Positions 9,051-18,064 of a stretch of DNA of 64,000 nt are shown one piece after another. The stretch lies in NCBI RefSeq assembly GCF_004104055.1, contig NZ_QOVJ01000003.1:124001-188000 (forward strand). Direction: 5' to 3'. Numbering within the stretch: position 1 is the first letter of the stretch; every line of letters starts with the position of its first letter. The translations under genes were made by a program, and so were the position numbers. The stretch comes from Leeuwenhoekiella aestuarii. Lineage in GTDB: Bacteria; Bacteroidota; Bacteroidia; Flavobacteriales; Flavobacteriaceae. Below the pieces are notes generated by a model that saw only the letters and a list, made by a program, of their open reading frames with translations, made no database searches and was not told the DNA's origin.

Positions 9051-9683
9051 TTGCTTCTTACATTGAACAACAATTTTTTCTTCACAAGACTGCAATACGA
9101 GTCGGGCGACTGGGATGTTGACCAGCGTATGCCGTCTAACCTCCTCAATTCGCTGGTGGAATATACAACGCTTAAAATCGATACTCGGGAAAACATCATT
9201 TCACTAAGTAACGATGCAATTTTTAAATGTCCGTTTTGCTACATTTCGGGGCATAAACTGGTACAGTTTACTCCAAAAGAGCGGGAAAATTTTGAGAAGT
9301 ACGTAAACAACGGCGGTTTTGTGTTTGCAGATGATTGTAACCACGACATAGACGGACTTTTTGCTAAATCTTTTGAACGGCAGATGGAAGAGATTTTTGG
9401 TCCAGATGAACTCCAGAAAATTCCCAATGACCACGAAATTTATTCCTCTTTTTTTGAATTTGATGACGGTCCGCCTACAACTTCTCAGGAGCTTAATGGC
9501 TGGGGTGATGATCTCGTTCATGAATACCTTAAAGCTATAGTTGTCAATGGCAGAATAGGAGTTTTGTATAGTAATAAAGATTATGGTTGCGAGTGGGATT
9601 ACGATTTTAGAAATAAACGATTTTATAGAATAGACAATACACGATTTGGGGTGAATATTGTGATGTATGCCCTTACCTCTTAA
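9051..9683 (+). CDS. DUF4159 domain protein, first gene of the MoxR cluster
   Basis: A 210-residue protein made entirely of a DUF4159 domain: FTRLQYESGDWDVDQRMPSNLLNSL at the start, ENFEKYVNNGGFVFADDC in the middle, NKDYGCEWDYDFRNKRF near the end. The fold resembles class I glutamine amidotransferases but no catalytic role is established. No in-frame ATG precedes the conserved start; the only options are TTG at 9051 or 9063, so initiation is non-standard. TAAATTTA at 9035-9042 is one base from a -7 promoter motif. The MoxR gene begins 9 bases after its stop, so it is co-transcribed with the cluster. Confidence 0.85.
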   Translation: MLLTLNNNFFFTRLQYESGDWDVDQRMPSNLLNSLVEYTTLKIDTRENIISLSNDAIFKCPFCYISGHKLVQFTPKERENFEKYVNNGGFVFADDCNHDIDGLFAKSFERQMEEIFGPDELQKIPNDHEIYSSFFEFDDGPPTTSQELNGWGDDLVHEYLKAIVVNGRIGVLYSNKDYGCEWDYDFRNKRFYRIDNTRFGVNIVMYALTS

Positions 9684-9692
9684 CTTAAAAAT

Positions 9693-10685
9693 ATGGATAA
9701 CGAATTGGTAAAAATAGAGCAGGAAGTTAATAGCCTTATAGCAAAGATCACACAGCTCAAACAAGAAATCGGTAAGATAATTATAGGGCAAGAAGAAACG
9801 GTAGAGCAGTTGTTGATTACCTTTTTGGCGGGTGGTCATGCATTGCTTGAAGGTGTTCCCGGACTTGCCAAAACCTTGATGATCCGCACGTTGGCGCAAG
9901 CTATAGATTTAAAATTTAAGCGTATTCAATTTACGCCAGATTTGATGCCATCAGACATTATAGGAACCGAAATCCTTGAAGAAGATCAGACCACCGGGAA
10001 GAAATTCTTTGAATTCAATAAAGGACCTATTTTCTCAAACATCATACTGGCTGATGAGATTAACCGTACTCCACCAAAAACTCAGGCTGCTTTGCTTGAG
10101 GCTATGCAGGAATTTGAAGTGACCTACTCAGGAAAAACCTATTCTCTGGATAAGCCATTCTTTATTTTGGCAACACAAAACCCTATTGAACAATCAGGAA
10201 CTTTCCCGTTGCCAGAAGCACAACAAGATCGATTTTTACTGTACATCCGTATCGGGTATCCAACAGAAACCGATGAAACTGCGATTTTAAAAGCGACAAC
10301 GAGTTCTAAGAAAGCTAAAGTCAATTCGGTGATTTCTGGAGAGGAGATTATTCGTTTACAAGAGTTGGTTCGTGAAGTTCCTATAAGTGATGATTTAATC
10401 GCTAAGGTGAGTAAACTAATACGTGCTACACGCCCCGAAACAACAACAGATGATTACGTCAAACAATGGGTGAGCTGGGGAGCCGGTCCACGTGCGGGGC
10501 AGGCGATGATTTTAACAGCAAAAGCAAGAGCTTTAGCACAAGGTCGACTCTCAGTAACCCCGGCCGATTTAAAGTTTGTAGCGTTCCCTGTTTTGCGCCA
10601 CCGCGTAATTGTGAATTTTAAAGCCGAAGCAGCACACATCAATACCGATAGGGTTACTCAGAAACTAGTAGACACAATTTTATAA
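9693..10685 (+). CDS. MoxR-family AAA+ ATPase
   Basis: A 330-residue MoxR ATPase with Walker A GVPGLAKT near residue 55, Walker B IILADEINR near residue 115 followed by PPKTQAALLEAMQE, sensor-type FILATQNPIEQSGTFPLPEAQQDRF, and the C-terminal lid domain. MoxR proteins act as chaperones that insert cofactors or mature complexes, and nearly always sit beside DUF58 and von Willebrand-type proteins, as here. It lies between the DUF4159 gene (9 bases upstream) and the DUF58 gene (3 bases downstream), so it belongs to one operon. The client protein is unknown. Confidence 0.95.
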   Translation: MDNELVKIEQEVNSLIAKITQLKQEIGKIIIGQEETVEQLLITFLAGGHALLEGVPGLAKTLMIRTLAQAIDLKFKRIQFTPDLMPSDIIGTEILEEDQTTGKKFFEFNKGPIFSNIILADEINRTPPKTQAALLEAMQEFEVTYSGKTYSLDKPFFILATQNPIEQSGTFPLPEAQQDRFLLYIRIGYPTETDETAILKATTSSKKAKVNSVISGEEIIRLQELVREVPISDDLIAKVSKLIRATRPETTTDDYVKQWVSWGAGPRAGQAMILTAKARALAQGRLSVTPADLKFVAFPVLRHRVIVNFKAEAAHINTDRVTQKLVDTIL

Positions 10686-10688
10686 CCG

Positions 10689-11585
10689 ATGCAAACCAAC
10701 TATCAAGAACTCCTAAAACCCGAAATCCTGCATGAGGTGTCAGGCCTAAGCCTGCTGGCTCGGGTGGTTGTTGATGGATATTTGCAAGGTTTGAACCACA
10801 GTAAGAGTCTGGGTAGTGGTATGGAATTCAGTCAGTACCGTGGGTATGAACCGGGCGATGACTTGCGTTTGCTAGACTGGAAAATGTTAGCGCGTTCGGG
10901 ACGCTATTATATCAAACAATCTGAGATAGAATCTCAAGTTTCAGTGAAGTTTATTCTTGATGCGAGTAACTCCATGTTGCATCAAGAAGGGGATCTGACA
11001 AAAATGGATTATGCCCGGGTTCTTGTGGCAAGTCTGTCTTATCTCGCACACAAACAGGGAGATGAAGTCGGTCTTTTTGCGTTAAGCGAAAACAACTTAA
11101 CCACGATCTACCCTAAAGCCAGTGTGCAGCATTTTAACCGGTTGTTACAGGAATTGATCCGTATTGAAACTATCGGGAAATGGCCGCCTCATGCTATTAC
11201 AAACGAGCGTCTGCATGAGCGCGGCCGCAAGGAATTGATTTTTTTTATTACGGATATGTATGAGTACGGGGATGAACTGTCAGCCTTTACAAAAGCTTTG
11301 AAAACGTCTCGAAATGAGGTCGCAGTACTGCAGATTTTAGGTAAAGGTGAACTGAATTTTGAATATAGCGGGACGGTAACTTTTGAGGATTTAGAAACCG
11401 GTACAAAATTAAAGGTTGCAGCAAAAGAAGCCCGAACACATTATTTGGAAAATCTAACTAACAAACTGAAAAAGACCGAAGAAGTGTTACTGAACCAAGG
11501 CATAAGCCATCAGGTATTTACAATGGGCGAACCGCTTGGAGCAACTCTCAATTTGTTTTTAAAAAAACGCATAAACTTAGTATAA
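10689..11585 (+). CDS. DUF58 protein with a vWA-like metal-site fold
   Basis: A 298-residue protein with the DUF58 signature GSGMEFSQYRGYEPGDDLRLLDWKMLARSGRYYIKQ near residues 41-77. A vWA-like domain follows, with KFILDASNSML resembling the MIDAS DxSxS metal site and FFITDMYEYGDE as a later strand. It has no membrane segment. DUF58 proteins are the standard partners of MoxR ATPases and are thought to be delivered to, or act with, membrane-bound vWA proteins. Spacing to both neighbours is 1-3 bases, showing translational coupling. Confidence 0.93.
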   Translation: MQTNYQELLKPEILHEVSGLSLLARVVVDGYLQGLNHSKSLGSGMEFSQYRGYEPGDDLRLLDWKMLARSGRYYIKQSEIESQVSVKFILDASNSMLHQEGDLTKMDYARVLVASLSYLAHKQGDEVGLFALSENNLTTIYPKASVQHFNRLLQELIRIETIGKWPPHAITNERLHERGRKELIFFITDMYEYGDELSAFTKALKTSRNEVAVLQILGKGELNFEYSGTVTFEDLETGTKLKVAAKEARTHYLENLTNKLKKTEEVLLNQGISHQVFTMGEPLGATLNLFLKKRINLV

Positions 11586-11586
11586 T

Positions 11587-12825
11587 ATGTTTTTTGCTAA
11601 TCCACTGTATTTATGGGCTTTGTTGGGACTCGCTGTTCCCGTGGCGATACATTTGTGGAGCAAAAGTGAGGGCAAAACAATCCAAGTGGGTAGTATCTCC
11701 ATCTTTCAGGAGTCTGAAACTACACAAAGTAACAGCCTGCATCTTAACGAGTGGATTTTGTTGCTTTTGCGCATGCTTGCCGTTGCGTTGCTGGTGTTTA
11801 TTTTGGCAGAGCCTTTTGCTAAAGCACAAACAAAAAAACAAGATTTAGTCTATCTCGTAGAACCTGGTTTACTAGAATTACAATCTTTTAAACTCGTGCT
11901 TGACAGTCTGGCAGAAAAGGAGGAGGTGAAGCTCTTACAAAAGGGTTTTTCGGCGTATAACCCTGAAGATACATTAATAGATACTAACACAATAAATTAC
12001 TGGCAATTAGTTCAAGATCTTCAAGAGTTACAGGCTGATCATATTGTGGTGTATTCGCAATCTTTAGCAAAAAGTTTAAAAGGAAAGCGTCCCGAAATTC
12101 CTGAAAACATAAACTGGATAACGATTGATTCTACTGCTGTTGTTGATGAGGTTCTGCAGTTGCGTCAATTTCAGGATTCGGTTGAGGTCTTAAGCGTGCA
12201 TAGCACTAGTGATAAATTGTATTTTACTAAGGAATTTGTAGCATCAAAGAATGCTCAGGATTTGAATAAAGGTATTGGCCTAATCGCAACCGACACCCTT
12301 TCTATTTCTTTTTCAGCAACAGATTCGCTGACCTCGCAGATCCCATTTTTAAAAGCTGGTTTTGAAGCCTTAAACAGTTATCTGAATCAACCTATAGTTT
12401 TCAAGCAGATTGAGAACCCTTCTGAAATAGAAGCAGATGTTCTAATTTGGCTGCAGCCTAATAATCCCCCTGAAGTTGACGGTATCACCTTACTGTTTAA
12501 TCCTGATGCATTTGCAACTCATTTGATTGAGCCGGTTGATGCTAAAAACTATGTGTTGACTCAACTCATTACGCGTAAGCATGCAGTTACAAACCATCTC
12601 CCTGAACAGTTGTTGCCTTTACTCAACCTGCATCCGAAACTAGCGATCGAAATTTATAAATACGATAACAGAGTAGCTTCTTCCGAAGGGATACAACCTT
12701 TAAAAATTGATGAGGATAATCAGCTCGATAAAGCATCGATGATCCCATTTGCGCCCTGGTTTTGGTTGGCTCTTGTACTTGTTTTGATCGTTGAACGCAT
12801 GGTATCCCGAATACGAAAGCAATGA
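11587..12825 (+). CDS. BatA-domain membrane protein
   Basis: A 412-residue protein whose N-terminus MFFANPLYLWALLGLAVPVAIHLWS is the BatA (aerotolerance) N-terminal segment, followed by a second membrane helix LLLLRMLAVALLVFILAEPFA. A long soluble middle part is probably periplasmic, and a last helix PWFWLALVLVLIVERMV anchors the C-terminus. The intact vWA metal site of classic BatA/BatB proteins was not seen, so this is a shortened relative. Its stop overlaps the next gene by 4 bases. It is the likely membrane partner of the MoxR/DUF58 pair. Confidence 0.85.
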   Translation: MFFANPLYLWALLGLAVPVAIHLWSKSEGKTIQVGSISIFQESETTQSNSLHLNEWILLLLRMLAVALLVFILAEPFAKAQTKKQDLVYLVEPGLLELQSFKLVLDSLAEKEEVKLLQKGFSAYNPEDTLIDTNTINYWQLVQDLQELQADHIVVYSQSLAKSLKGKRPEIPENINWITIDSTAVVDEVLQLRQFQDSVEVLSVHSTSDKLYFTKEFVASKNAQDLNKGIGLIATDTLSISFSATDSLTSQIPFLKAGFEALNSYLNQPIVFKQIENPSEIEADVLIWLQPNNPPEVDGITLLFNPDAFATHLIEPVDAKNYVLTQLITRKHAVTNHLPEQLLPLLNLHPKLAIEIYKYDNRVASSEGIQPLKIDEDNQLDKASMIPFAPWFWLALVLVLIVERMVSRIRKQ

Positions 12826-15041
12826 GGAGTACCGGGCAACATAACGTTTTAAAATTTAAGCAACGGTGGCAAACCCATTTGTGGTTGCAAGTGGTATTGT
12901 TTGCTTTAATCCCTGCTGCTACGCTCTATATATTGTCGTTTCAAATAGCGCTAAGTCTCCTTGTTTTTATACTAATGGGCTTAATCGGACTGGTGATTTT
13001 TAAGCCTTTTTCAATACCTATTTCACGTGTTATTCAATTTGTTGATGGCAATTTGCAAAATTCAGAATATAGCGCAGCACTGGTTTTTCAACCTAAAGAA
13101 GAGTTGACGCGTTTAGCGCAAATTCAACGTTACAGAACCGAAGAAAAAATAGCTGCAGAACTTAAAAGTTTACAACCACCGGTACATTATAAGCGTTTTG
13201 GTATCTGCCTTTTGGGAGCTCTTGCAACCCTACTAATTGTGTTTACCGTTTTTAAAGCAACAGGTACACGGTCACCAAATCACTCTGTAAAACCTGAAAA
13301 TGAAATGATCGTTCGGGCGGTTGATTCTTCTGAAGCGCAACAAATCCCTCCTAAAATCATCAAGCAATCGGTAAAGCTGCGTTATCCTGCATACACTTCC
13401 TTAGGTTCAAGAAGTACTGAAAGTATGGATATCAAAGCACTTGAAGGTTCACAGATCACGTGGAGTTTGCAGTTTGATCAGAAAGTAGATTCTGTTTTTA
13501 TGGAAAGTCAATCAACACAGTATTTGATGCAACCCAACGGAGATACGTATCAAAGAAGTCAACACGTCTCAGCTTCCGGTTTTTACAATTTTAAGTTTGT
13601 AGATACGCTGGGCAACGTCTATATATCGGATTTGCATAGCATAGAAACCATGTACGACGAAGCACCACAAGTAGATATATTCAATTTAGACCCATTTACT
13701 TCTTTTGAACCCCAGGATGAAAAAACAATCCGTTTTGAAATTCAAATCACTGATGATTATGGTATTGCCGATGCGTTTATTGTTGCAACGGTGAGTCGGG
13801 GCTCGGGAGAATCGGTGAAGTTTAGGGAGGAGAAAATTGCATTTAATACTGCCATAGCAACAGGAACTAAACAGCAATCGCTTTTACAAAAAATCAATTT
13901 GGATGCTCTTAACATGGAACCGGGAGATGAACTCTATTTTTATATTCAGGCGCAAGATTTAAAAACGCCTAAACCTAATATCGCCCGAAGTGAAACCTAT
14001 TTTGCCGTGATTAAAGACACGACCCAGTATGAGTTTGTGGAGGCCGGCGGGATGGGAGTAGACCTGATTCCTGATTATTTTAGAAGTCAGCGTCAACTCA
14101 TCATTGACACCGAAAAACTGATCAAAAACAAGTCTAAACTTAGTACTAAAGCGTTTAATACTACCAGTAATGAACTGGCATTTGACCAGAAAAGTTTGCG
14201 GTTAAAATACGGGGAATTTATGGGGGATGAAGCAGAAGGTGGTCTGGCTGCACAGCAAGGAGACCCCGGAGCGATTGAAGCTGAAACCGATGATCTGCTT
14301 GCAGAATACTCACACAAGCATGACGGTGCTAACGAGCATAATCTTGTGGAAGATGAGCATGAGCACGAAGAGAAAGAAGGTGAAGAGGAAAATCCACTGG
14401 AAAAGTATGTGCACAACCACGATGATCCTGAGGAATCGACGCTTTTTGCGAAGTCGCTTAAGCGTAAGCTGCGAGCGGCATTAAACATTATGTGGGATGC
14501 TGAGTTGCATTTGCGTATGTATGACCCAAAACAATCGTTGCCGTATCAATATGAAGCCTTAGAACTGATTCAGGAACTAAAAAATAGTTCCCGTATTTAC
14601 GTGCATCGCATCGGGTTTGACCCGCCACCTATAAAAGAAGATAAGCGCTTGAGTGGTGAACTCAAAGATGTGGATAGTTTTACAAAGCAAGAAGATTTTA
14701 AAGAATCTGAAAACTTTAAAGCTTTGCGGAAAGCGATTAGCAGATTAGAACAATTGATTGCACATCAAAGGGAAATAACTTCTGTAGATCAAGAAACTTT
14801 TGAAGCGGCAGGTAATGAATTGGCAGCTTTGGCGATAGAGCATCCGGGAAATTACTTAGAGACTTTGCAACAACTGCGGTGGATTTCTAAAAACCTGAAT
14901 ACCCAAGTTGAAGACTTAAAACGTTTACAAAACGGACTCCTAAAAGCATTACCCGAGCAGGAAGCAAATCCTTCAAAAATAAAGTCACATTATAGCAAAT
15001 TAGACGCGTTGCTGGTTAAAAAGTTAGACGCTGATGAGTGA
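12822..15041 (+). CDS. Large DUF4175-like membrane protein with a His/Glu-rich linker
   Basis: A 739-residue protein with two N-terminal membrane helices (residues about 17-60) and a third near residue 127-145 (FGICLLGALATLLIVFTVF). The rest is an extended extracytoplasmic region beginning with Ig-like strands (VKLRYPAYTSLG; ALEGSQITW; RFEIQITDDYGIADAFI), the pattern of DUF4175-like proteins. A low-complexity stretch near residues 500-545 is very rich in His, Glu and Asp (HKHDG, EDEHEHEEKEGEEE, HNHDDPEES) and could bind metal. The C-terminal third is helical or coiled-coil. It overlaps both neighbours by 4 and 8 bases. The DUF4175 call rests on architecture and context. Confidence 0.75.
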   Translation: MRSTGQHNVLKFKQRWQTHLWLQVVLFALIPAATLYILSFQIALSLLVFILMGLIGLVIFKPFSIPISRVIQFVDGNLQNSEYSAALVFQPKEELTRLAQIQRYRTEEKIAAELKSLQPPVHYKRFGICLLGALATLLIVFTVFKATGTRSPNHSVKPENEMIVRAVDSSEAQQIPPKIIKQSVKLRYPAYTSLGSRSTESMDIKALEGSQITWSLQFDQKVDSVFMESQSTQYLMQPNGDTYQRSQHVSASGFYNFKFVDTLGNVYISDLHSIETMYDEAPQVDIFNLDPFTSFEPQDEKTIRFEIQITDDYGIADAFIVATVSRGSGESVKFREEKIAFNTAIATGTKQQSLLQKINLDALNMEPGDELYFYIQAQDLKTPKPNIARSETYFAVIKDTTQYEFVEAGGMGVDLIPDYFRSQRQLIIDTEKLIKNKSKLSTKAFNTTSNELAFDQKSLRLKYGEFMGDEAEGGLAAQQGDPGAIEAETDDLLAEYSHKHDGANEHNLVEDEHEHEEKEGEEENPLEKYVHNHDDPEESTLFAKSLKRKLRAALNIMWDAELHLRMYDPKQSLPYQYEALELIQELKNSSRIYVHRIGFDPPPIKEDKRLSGELKDVDSFTKQEDFKESENFKALRKAISRLEQLIAHQREITSVDQETFEAAGNELAALAIEHPGNYLETLQQLRWISKNLNTQVEDLKRLQNGLLKALPEQEANPSKIKSHYSKLDALLVKKLDADE

Positions 15042-16779
15042 TTTTACTTTTATAAATATCGATTATTGGATTCCTGTGCTGTTCAGTACAGTTGTTCTTT
15101 TTGTGGTTTTTTTAATCAAAGAATGGTCTCGAAAAAGCAGCAGTACTTTTGTGATACGCATCGGGGTTGCTTTGGTAGCAATTTTAGCTTTAGCGGTTTT
15201 AGCATTGAAGCCGGCAAGTAGGTTTGAAATCGAAGGCAAACAAGGTGTATTGTTGACCCAAGGTTATCAAGAAAGTCAGTTGGATAGTCTTAAAAAAACG
15301 AATCCAAAGCTCGAGGAAGTGATTTATAACGATCATATACTACAATCTCAATTGGATTCTTTGCGTAAGGTATTCATTTTGGGAACCGGGGTTCAACCCT
15401 ACGATTTCTGGCAGTTAGCAGACAAAAATGTAGCATTTTTATCAGGAGCATTTCCTGCCGGTATCAACAACGTGAATTATAAAACGAGTGCGGTTGAAGG
15501 TGATGCATGGAATGTAAAAGCACAGTATGCTAAACCTAAAATAGGAAATCAAATCGTATTAGAAGCTCCGGGAAATCTAGCGATCGATTCTGTGAGATTC
15601 AACAGAAGTCAGGATACGGTTTTTTCGCTTCAAGCGAGATTAAAAGCACCGGGCAATTTTGTATATGAGTTGGTAGAAAAAGATTCCACCGGGATTGAAA
15701 TTCAACGCGAACCACTTCCATTACATGTGCTTCCCAAACAGCAGTTGAATATTTTAATGCTTAATGCCTTTCCTACTTTTGAGATCAAGTATCTGAAGAA
15801 CTTCTTAGCAGCATTGAATCATAAAGTTTTAGTTCGCAACCGCTTGACGCAAGGTAAGTTTAAGTATGAGTATTTTAACCGGGAACGGGAAACGCTTCAA
15901 AGTTTAAATACTACAGTTTTAGAAACTATAGATCTGGTGATTCTGGATGGAGGAGCCTGGAATTCGCTTTCGAGAAAAGAACAGTATGCGGTTCGTACAG
16001 CAGTAGCGCAGCAGGGAATGGGTGTTTTTCTAATGCCAGACGAAAATTTGTTTTACGGGAATCAACCGCTGTTGAATTTTAAGTTTACGCGTACGTCACT
16101 AAGCGAAATTAACTTAGAAAACGGAGTGCGTGTCTCAATATTTGGATATTTATTTAATCCCAGCTCAGATATAAATGCGACTTTAAAAAGTGGAAATTCT
16201 TTACTGGCAGCTCAGCGATTTTTGGGTTTTGGTAGCGTGAGTACTACAGTATTGACAAATACCTATGCCTTACAGCTTAAAGGAAATAAAGCTGCTTATA
16301 AAGCGGTGTGGAGTGAACTTTTAAAACCAGTTTTAAGAGCTGAAGATGAAGTGGTGTATTGGGAGGATTCTCACCAGTCGGTTTATAAAAATGAACCCTA
16401 TGACATACAATTCAGGACCACGTTAAACGATTTTAAAGTACAAGATGCGAGCGGAGCTTCACTTCCTGTTTCGGGAGATCCTGATATTGAAGATCTGTGG
16501 AGTGTTACTTTTTACCCAGAACAATCCGGCTGGCATCAATTGCAACTAAAAACAGATTCTATTGTTTCAACCCATTCTTATTATGTTTTGGATTCTTTAG
16601 ACTGGCAGGCAAAATCATCCAGAGCGCGAATACTGGCAAACGAAAATTATTTCAAAAGCAGCGCTTCTGAAGAAACTCCCCTTTATTTAAAACAAGCTAT
16701 TAACCCGTTGTATTTCCTTATGATTTTCCTTCTGGCAATGGGATATTTATGGCTGGAACCCAAACAGGCAAAGGATTAA
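15034..16779 (+). CDS. Membrane protein with amidotransferase-like domain, last gene of the MoxR cluster
   Basis: A 581-residue protein with two N-terminal helices (YWIPVLFSTVVLFVVFLI and FVIRIGVALVAILALAVLAL), a long exported part and a C-terminal helix (PLYFLMIFLLAMGYLWL). The middle includes LNILMLNAFPTFEIKYLKNFL, DLVILDGGAWNSLSRKEQYAV and GMGVFLMPDENLFYG, which read like a class I glutamine-amidotransferase-type fold without an obvious catalytic Cys. Its start overlaps the DUF4175-like gene by 8 bases. With the DUF4159, MoxR, DUF58 and BatA genes it forms a conserved kind of envelope cluster whose biochemical role is not known. Confidence 0.75.
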   Translation: MSDFTFINIDYWIPVLFSTVVLFVVFLIKEWSRKSSSTFVIRIGVALVAILALAVLALKPASRFEIEGKQGVLLTQGYQESQLDSLKKTNPKLEEVIYNDHILQSQLDSLRKVFILGTGVQPYDFWQLADKNVAFLSGAFPAGINNVNYKTSAVEGDAWNVKAQYAKPKIGNQIVLEAPGNLAIDSVRFNRSQDTVFSLQARLKAPGNFVYELVEKDSTGIEIQREPLPLHVLPKQQLNILMLNAFPTFEIKYLKNFLAALNHKVLVRNRLTQGKFKYEYFNRERETLQSLNTTVLETIDLVILDGGAWNSLSRKEQYAVRTAVAQQGMGVFLMPDENLFYGNQPLLNFKFTRTSLSEINLENGVRVSIFGYLFNPSSDINATLKSGNSLLAAQRFLGFGSVSTTVLTNTYALQLKGNKAAYKAVWSELLKPVLRAEDEVVYWEDSHQSVYKNEPYDIQFRTTLNDFKVQDASGASLPVSGDPDIEDLWSVTFYPEQSGWHQLQLKTDSIVSTHSYYVLDSLDWQAKSSRARILANENYFKSSASEETPLYLKQAINPLYFLMIFLLAMGYLWLEPKQAKD

Positions 16780-16938
16780 AAAGATTATTGTTAAGACGCT
16801 AAATCTTAAGGTTTTTCTTAAAAAATGATGTATTGGGTTGTTTATTAGGAAAGCTTTAGTATTTGATGCTAAAGTATGATTAAGACATCTTGTTTAGGGG
16901 TTTATGCTTTGTAAATTAGAGGTATAAATAAGAGAATA

Positions 16939-17250
16939 ATGAAAACTTTAATCACCATATTTAGTATCGTAGTAATCAGTTTAAGCGGCTTTAATAGCCC
17001 AGAATCAACAGCGTCAGTGCATGAGGATGTTGTTCAAAATCAACTTACATTTGACGGGTATGAAGGTGGTTACTACTTTTTTACTAACACCAATCAACAA
17101 GCTGTTGTTTTAGAGGCTTATGAAGAGACTAAAAGTCCTGATTTAATAAACGGTAATTTAGAAGGTAAGACTTTTAAAGTTGTGTATACTCCTGTAGAAA
17201 GAACTCCAACTTCATCAACGCAAGGTATAATAGAAACTGTAAGAAAATAA
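16939..17250 (+). CDS. Small secreted hypothetical protein (103 aa)
   Basis: A 103-residue protein with an export signal (MKTLITIFSIVVISLSGFNS). The mature part is short, with FDGYEGGYYFFTNTNQQAVVLEAYEE and GKTFKVVYTPVE, resembling a small beta-rich domain. No family was recognised. It follows the MoxR cluster by 159 bases and probably has its own promoter: TATGCTTTG at about 16902 is a -7-like motif with one extra base. A strong terminator ends the transcript. Confidence 0.7.
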   Translation: MKTLITIFSIVVISLSGFNSPESTASVHEDVVQNQLTFDGYEGGYYFFTNTNQQAVVLEAYEETKSPDLINGNLEGKTFKVVYTPVERTPTSSTQGIIETVRK

Positions 17251-17276
17251 TTAATAAATCCCCTGATTCATTAATA

Positions 17277-17306
17277 AAAAAAAAGCCCGGAACTCCGGGC
17301 TTTTTT
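17277..17306. terminator. Bidirectional terminator
   Basis: AAAAAGCCCGG, loop AACT, CCGGGCTTTTTT. The stem is perfect and has A before and T after it, so it serves both the plus-strand small protein gene and the convergent nitroreductase gene. Confidence 0.92.
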
Positions 17307-17324
17307 GTGCTTGTATTTGACGTG

Positions 17325-17957
17325 TTATTTTATTTCTGTAATAAAATCCTCTTTTGGGGTACGCACTTTCTTCATATTCACAAGCCAGTCGTTATCCGCA
17401 TCGCGATACCCTAAAGTCAGAAGCAAGGTACTTTTATACCCGCTTCCTTCAAGTTCTAAAAGTTTATCGACTTCAGGAGGTAAAAAGCCTTCAATAGGGG
17501 TCGCATCCACTTTTTGCTCCGCTGCTGCAGCTATAGCCATCGCAAATGAAATATAACTTTGTTTAGCGGCGTGGTCAGCTTGCCACTCTTTTCCTAAAGG
17601 TTCGTATAAACTCATGATGTTTTGTTTATAATCATCCATAGTCTCATGAGGCAATCCACGTTGATCCATAGTATAATTAAAAACCGCACTTACCCGCGCA
17701 TCAGTATAACCATCCCAAGCAGCAAAAACAAGCAGATGAGAACAGTCTACAACCTGACTTTGATTCCAAGCTACATCTTTAATTTTATTCAGCAATTCTT
17801 TATTAGAAATCACAAATATCTTATAAGGCTGTAAACCTGATGAAGAAGGAGCCAGGCGGGCAGCTTCTAAAATATAATTTAATTTGTCTTCTGGTATCTG
17901 CTCGCCATTCATTTTTTTAGCTGCATAGCGCCATTTAAGATCTTCTATTAAACTCAT
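17325..17957 (-). CDS. NfsB-like NAD(P)H-dependent FMN nitroreductase
   Basis: A 210-residue nitroreductase-family flavoprotein. The FMN-binding start is KWRYAAKKMNGEQIPEDKL followed by ILEAARLAPSSSGLQPYKIFVI, then DCSHLLVFAAW and the glycine-rich EQKVDATPIEGFLPPEVDKLL and STLLLTLGYRDADND near the end. Enzymes of this family reduce nitroaromatics and quinones, or serve as FMN-dependent reductases in the cytoplasm. It is divergent from an HxlR-type regulator gene, a frequent arrangement in which the regulator responds to electrophiles or aldehydes. The shared 107-base spacer has repeats that look like an operator. Confidence 0.92.
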   Translation of the reverse strand: MSLIEDLKWRYAAKKMNGEQIPEDKLNYILEAARLAPSSSGLQPYKIFVISNKELLNKIKDVAWNQSQVVDCSHLLVFAAWDGYTDARVSAVFNYTMDQRGLPHETMDDYKQNIMSLYEPLGKEWQADHAAKQSYISFAMAIAAAAEQKVDATPIEGFLPPEVDKLLELEGSGYKSTLLLTLGYRDADNDWLVNMKKVRTPKEDFITEIK

Positions 17958-17979
17958 AGTACTATTTATTTATAAGAAG

Positions 17980-17987
17980 CAAAATTA
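17980..17987 (-). promoter_or_regulatory. -7 promoter motif for the nitroreductase gene
   Basis: Minus-strand TAATTTTG matches TAnnTTTG and lies 22 bases before the nitroreductase start at 17957. Confidence 0.5.
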
Positions 17988-17997
17988 GTTAAGCTTA

Positions 17998-18037
17998 GTG
18001 ACATAAAGTAACTTTGTGACGTAAAGTGTCAGTGACA
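17998..18037. promoter_or_regulatory. Candidate HxlR operator in the divergent spacer
   Basis: GTGAC occurs three times on one strand (17998, 18016, 18032), 18 and 16 bases apart, and there are two odd palindromes: AAAGT-A-ACTTT at 18005-18015 and TGTCA-G-TGACA at 18027-18037. A near -7 motif (GACATTTG, 18034-18041) for the regulator gene overlaps the last site, so binding could cause autorepression. Confidence 0.5.
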
Positions 18038-18064
18038 TTTGAGTAACCACTTAAAGCAATTGAA

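Noticed and set aside
9204-9899. Long antisense frame opposite the DUF4159 gene
   Set aside because: It is a mirror of the conserved DUF4159 and MoxR coding sequence; its own translation has no domain pattern.
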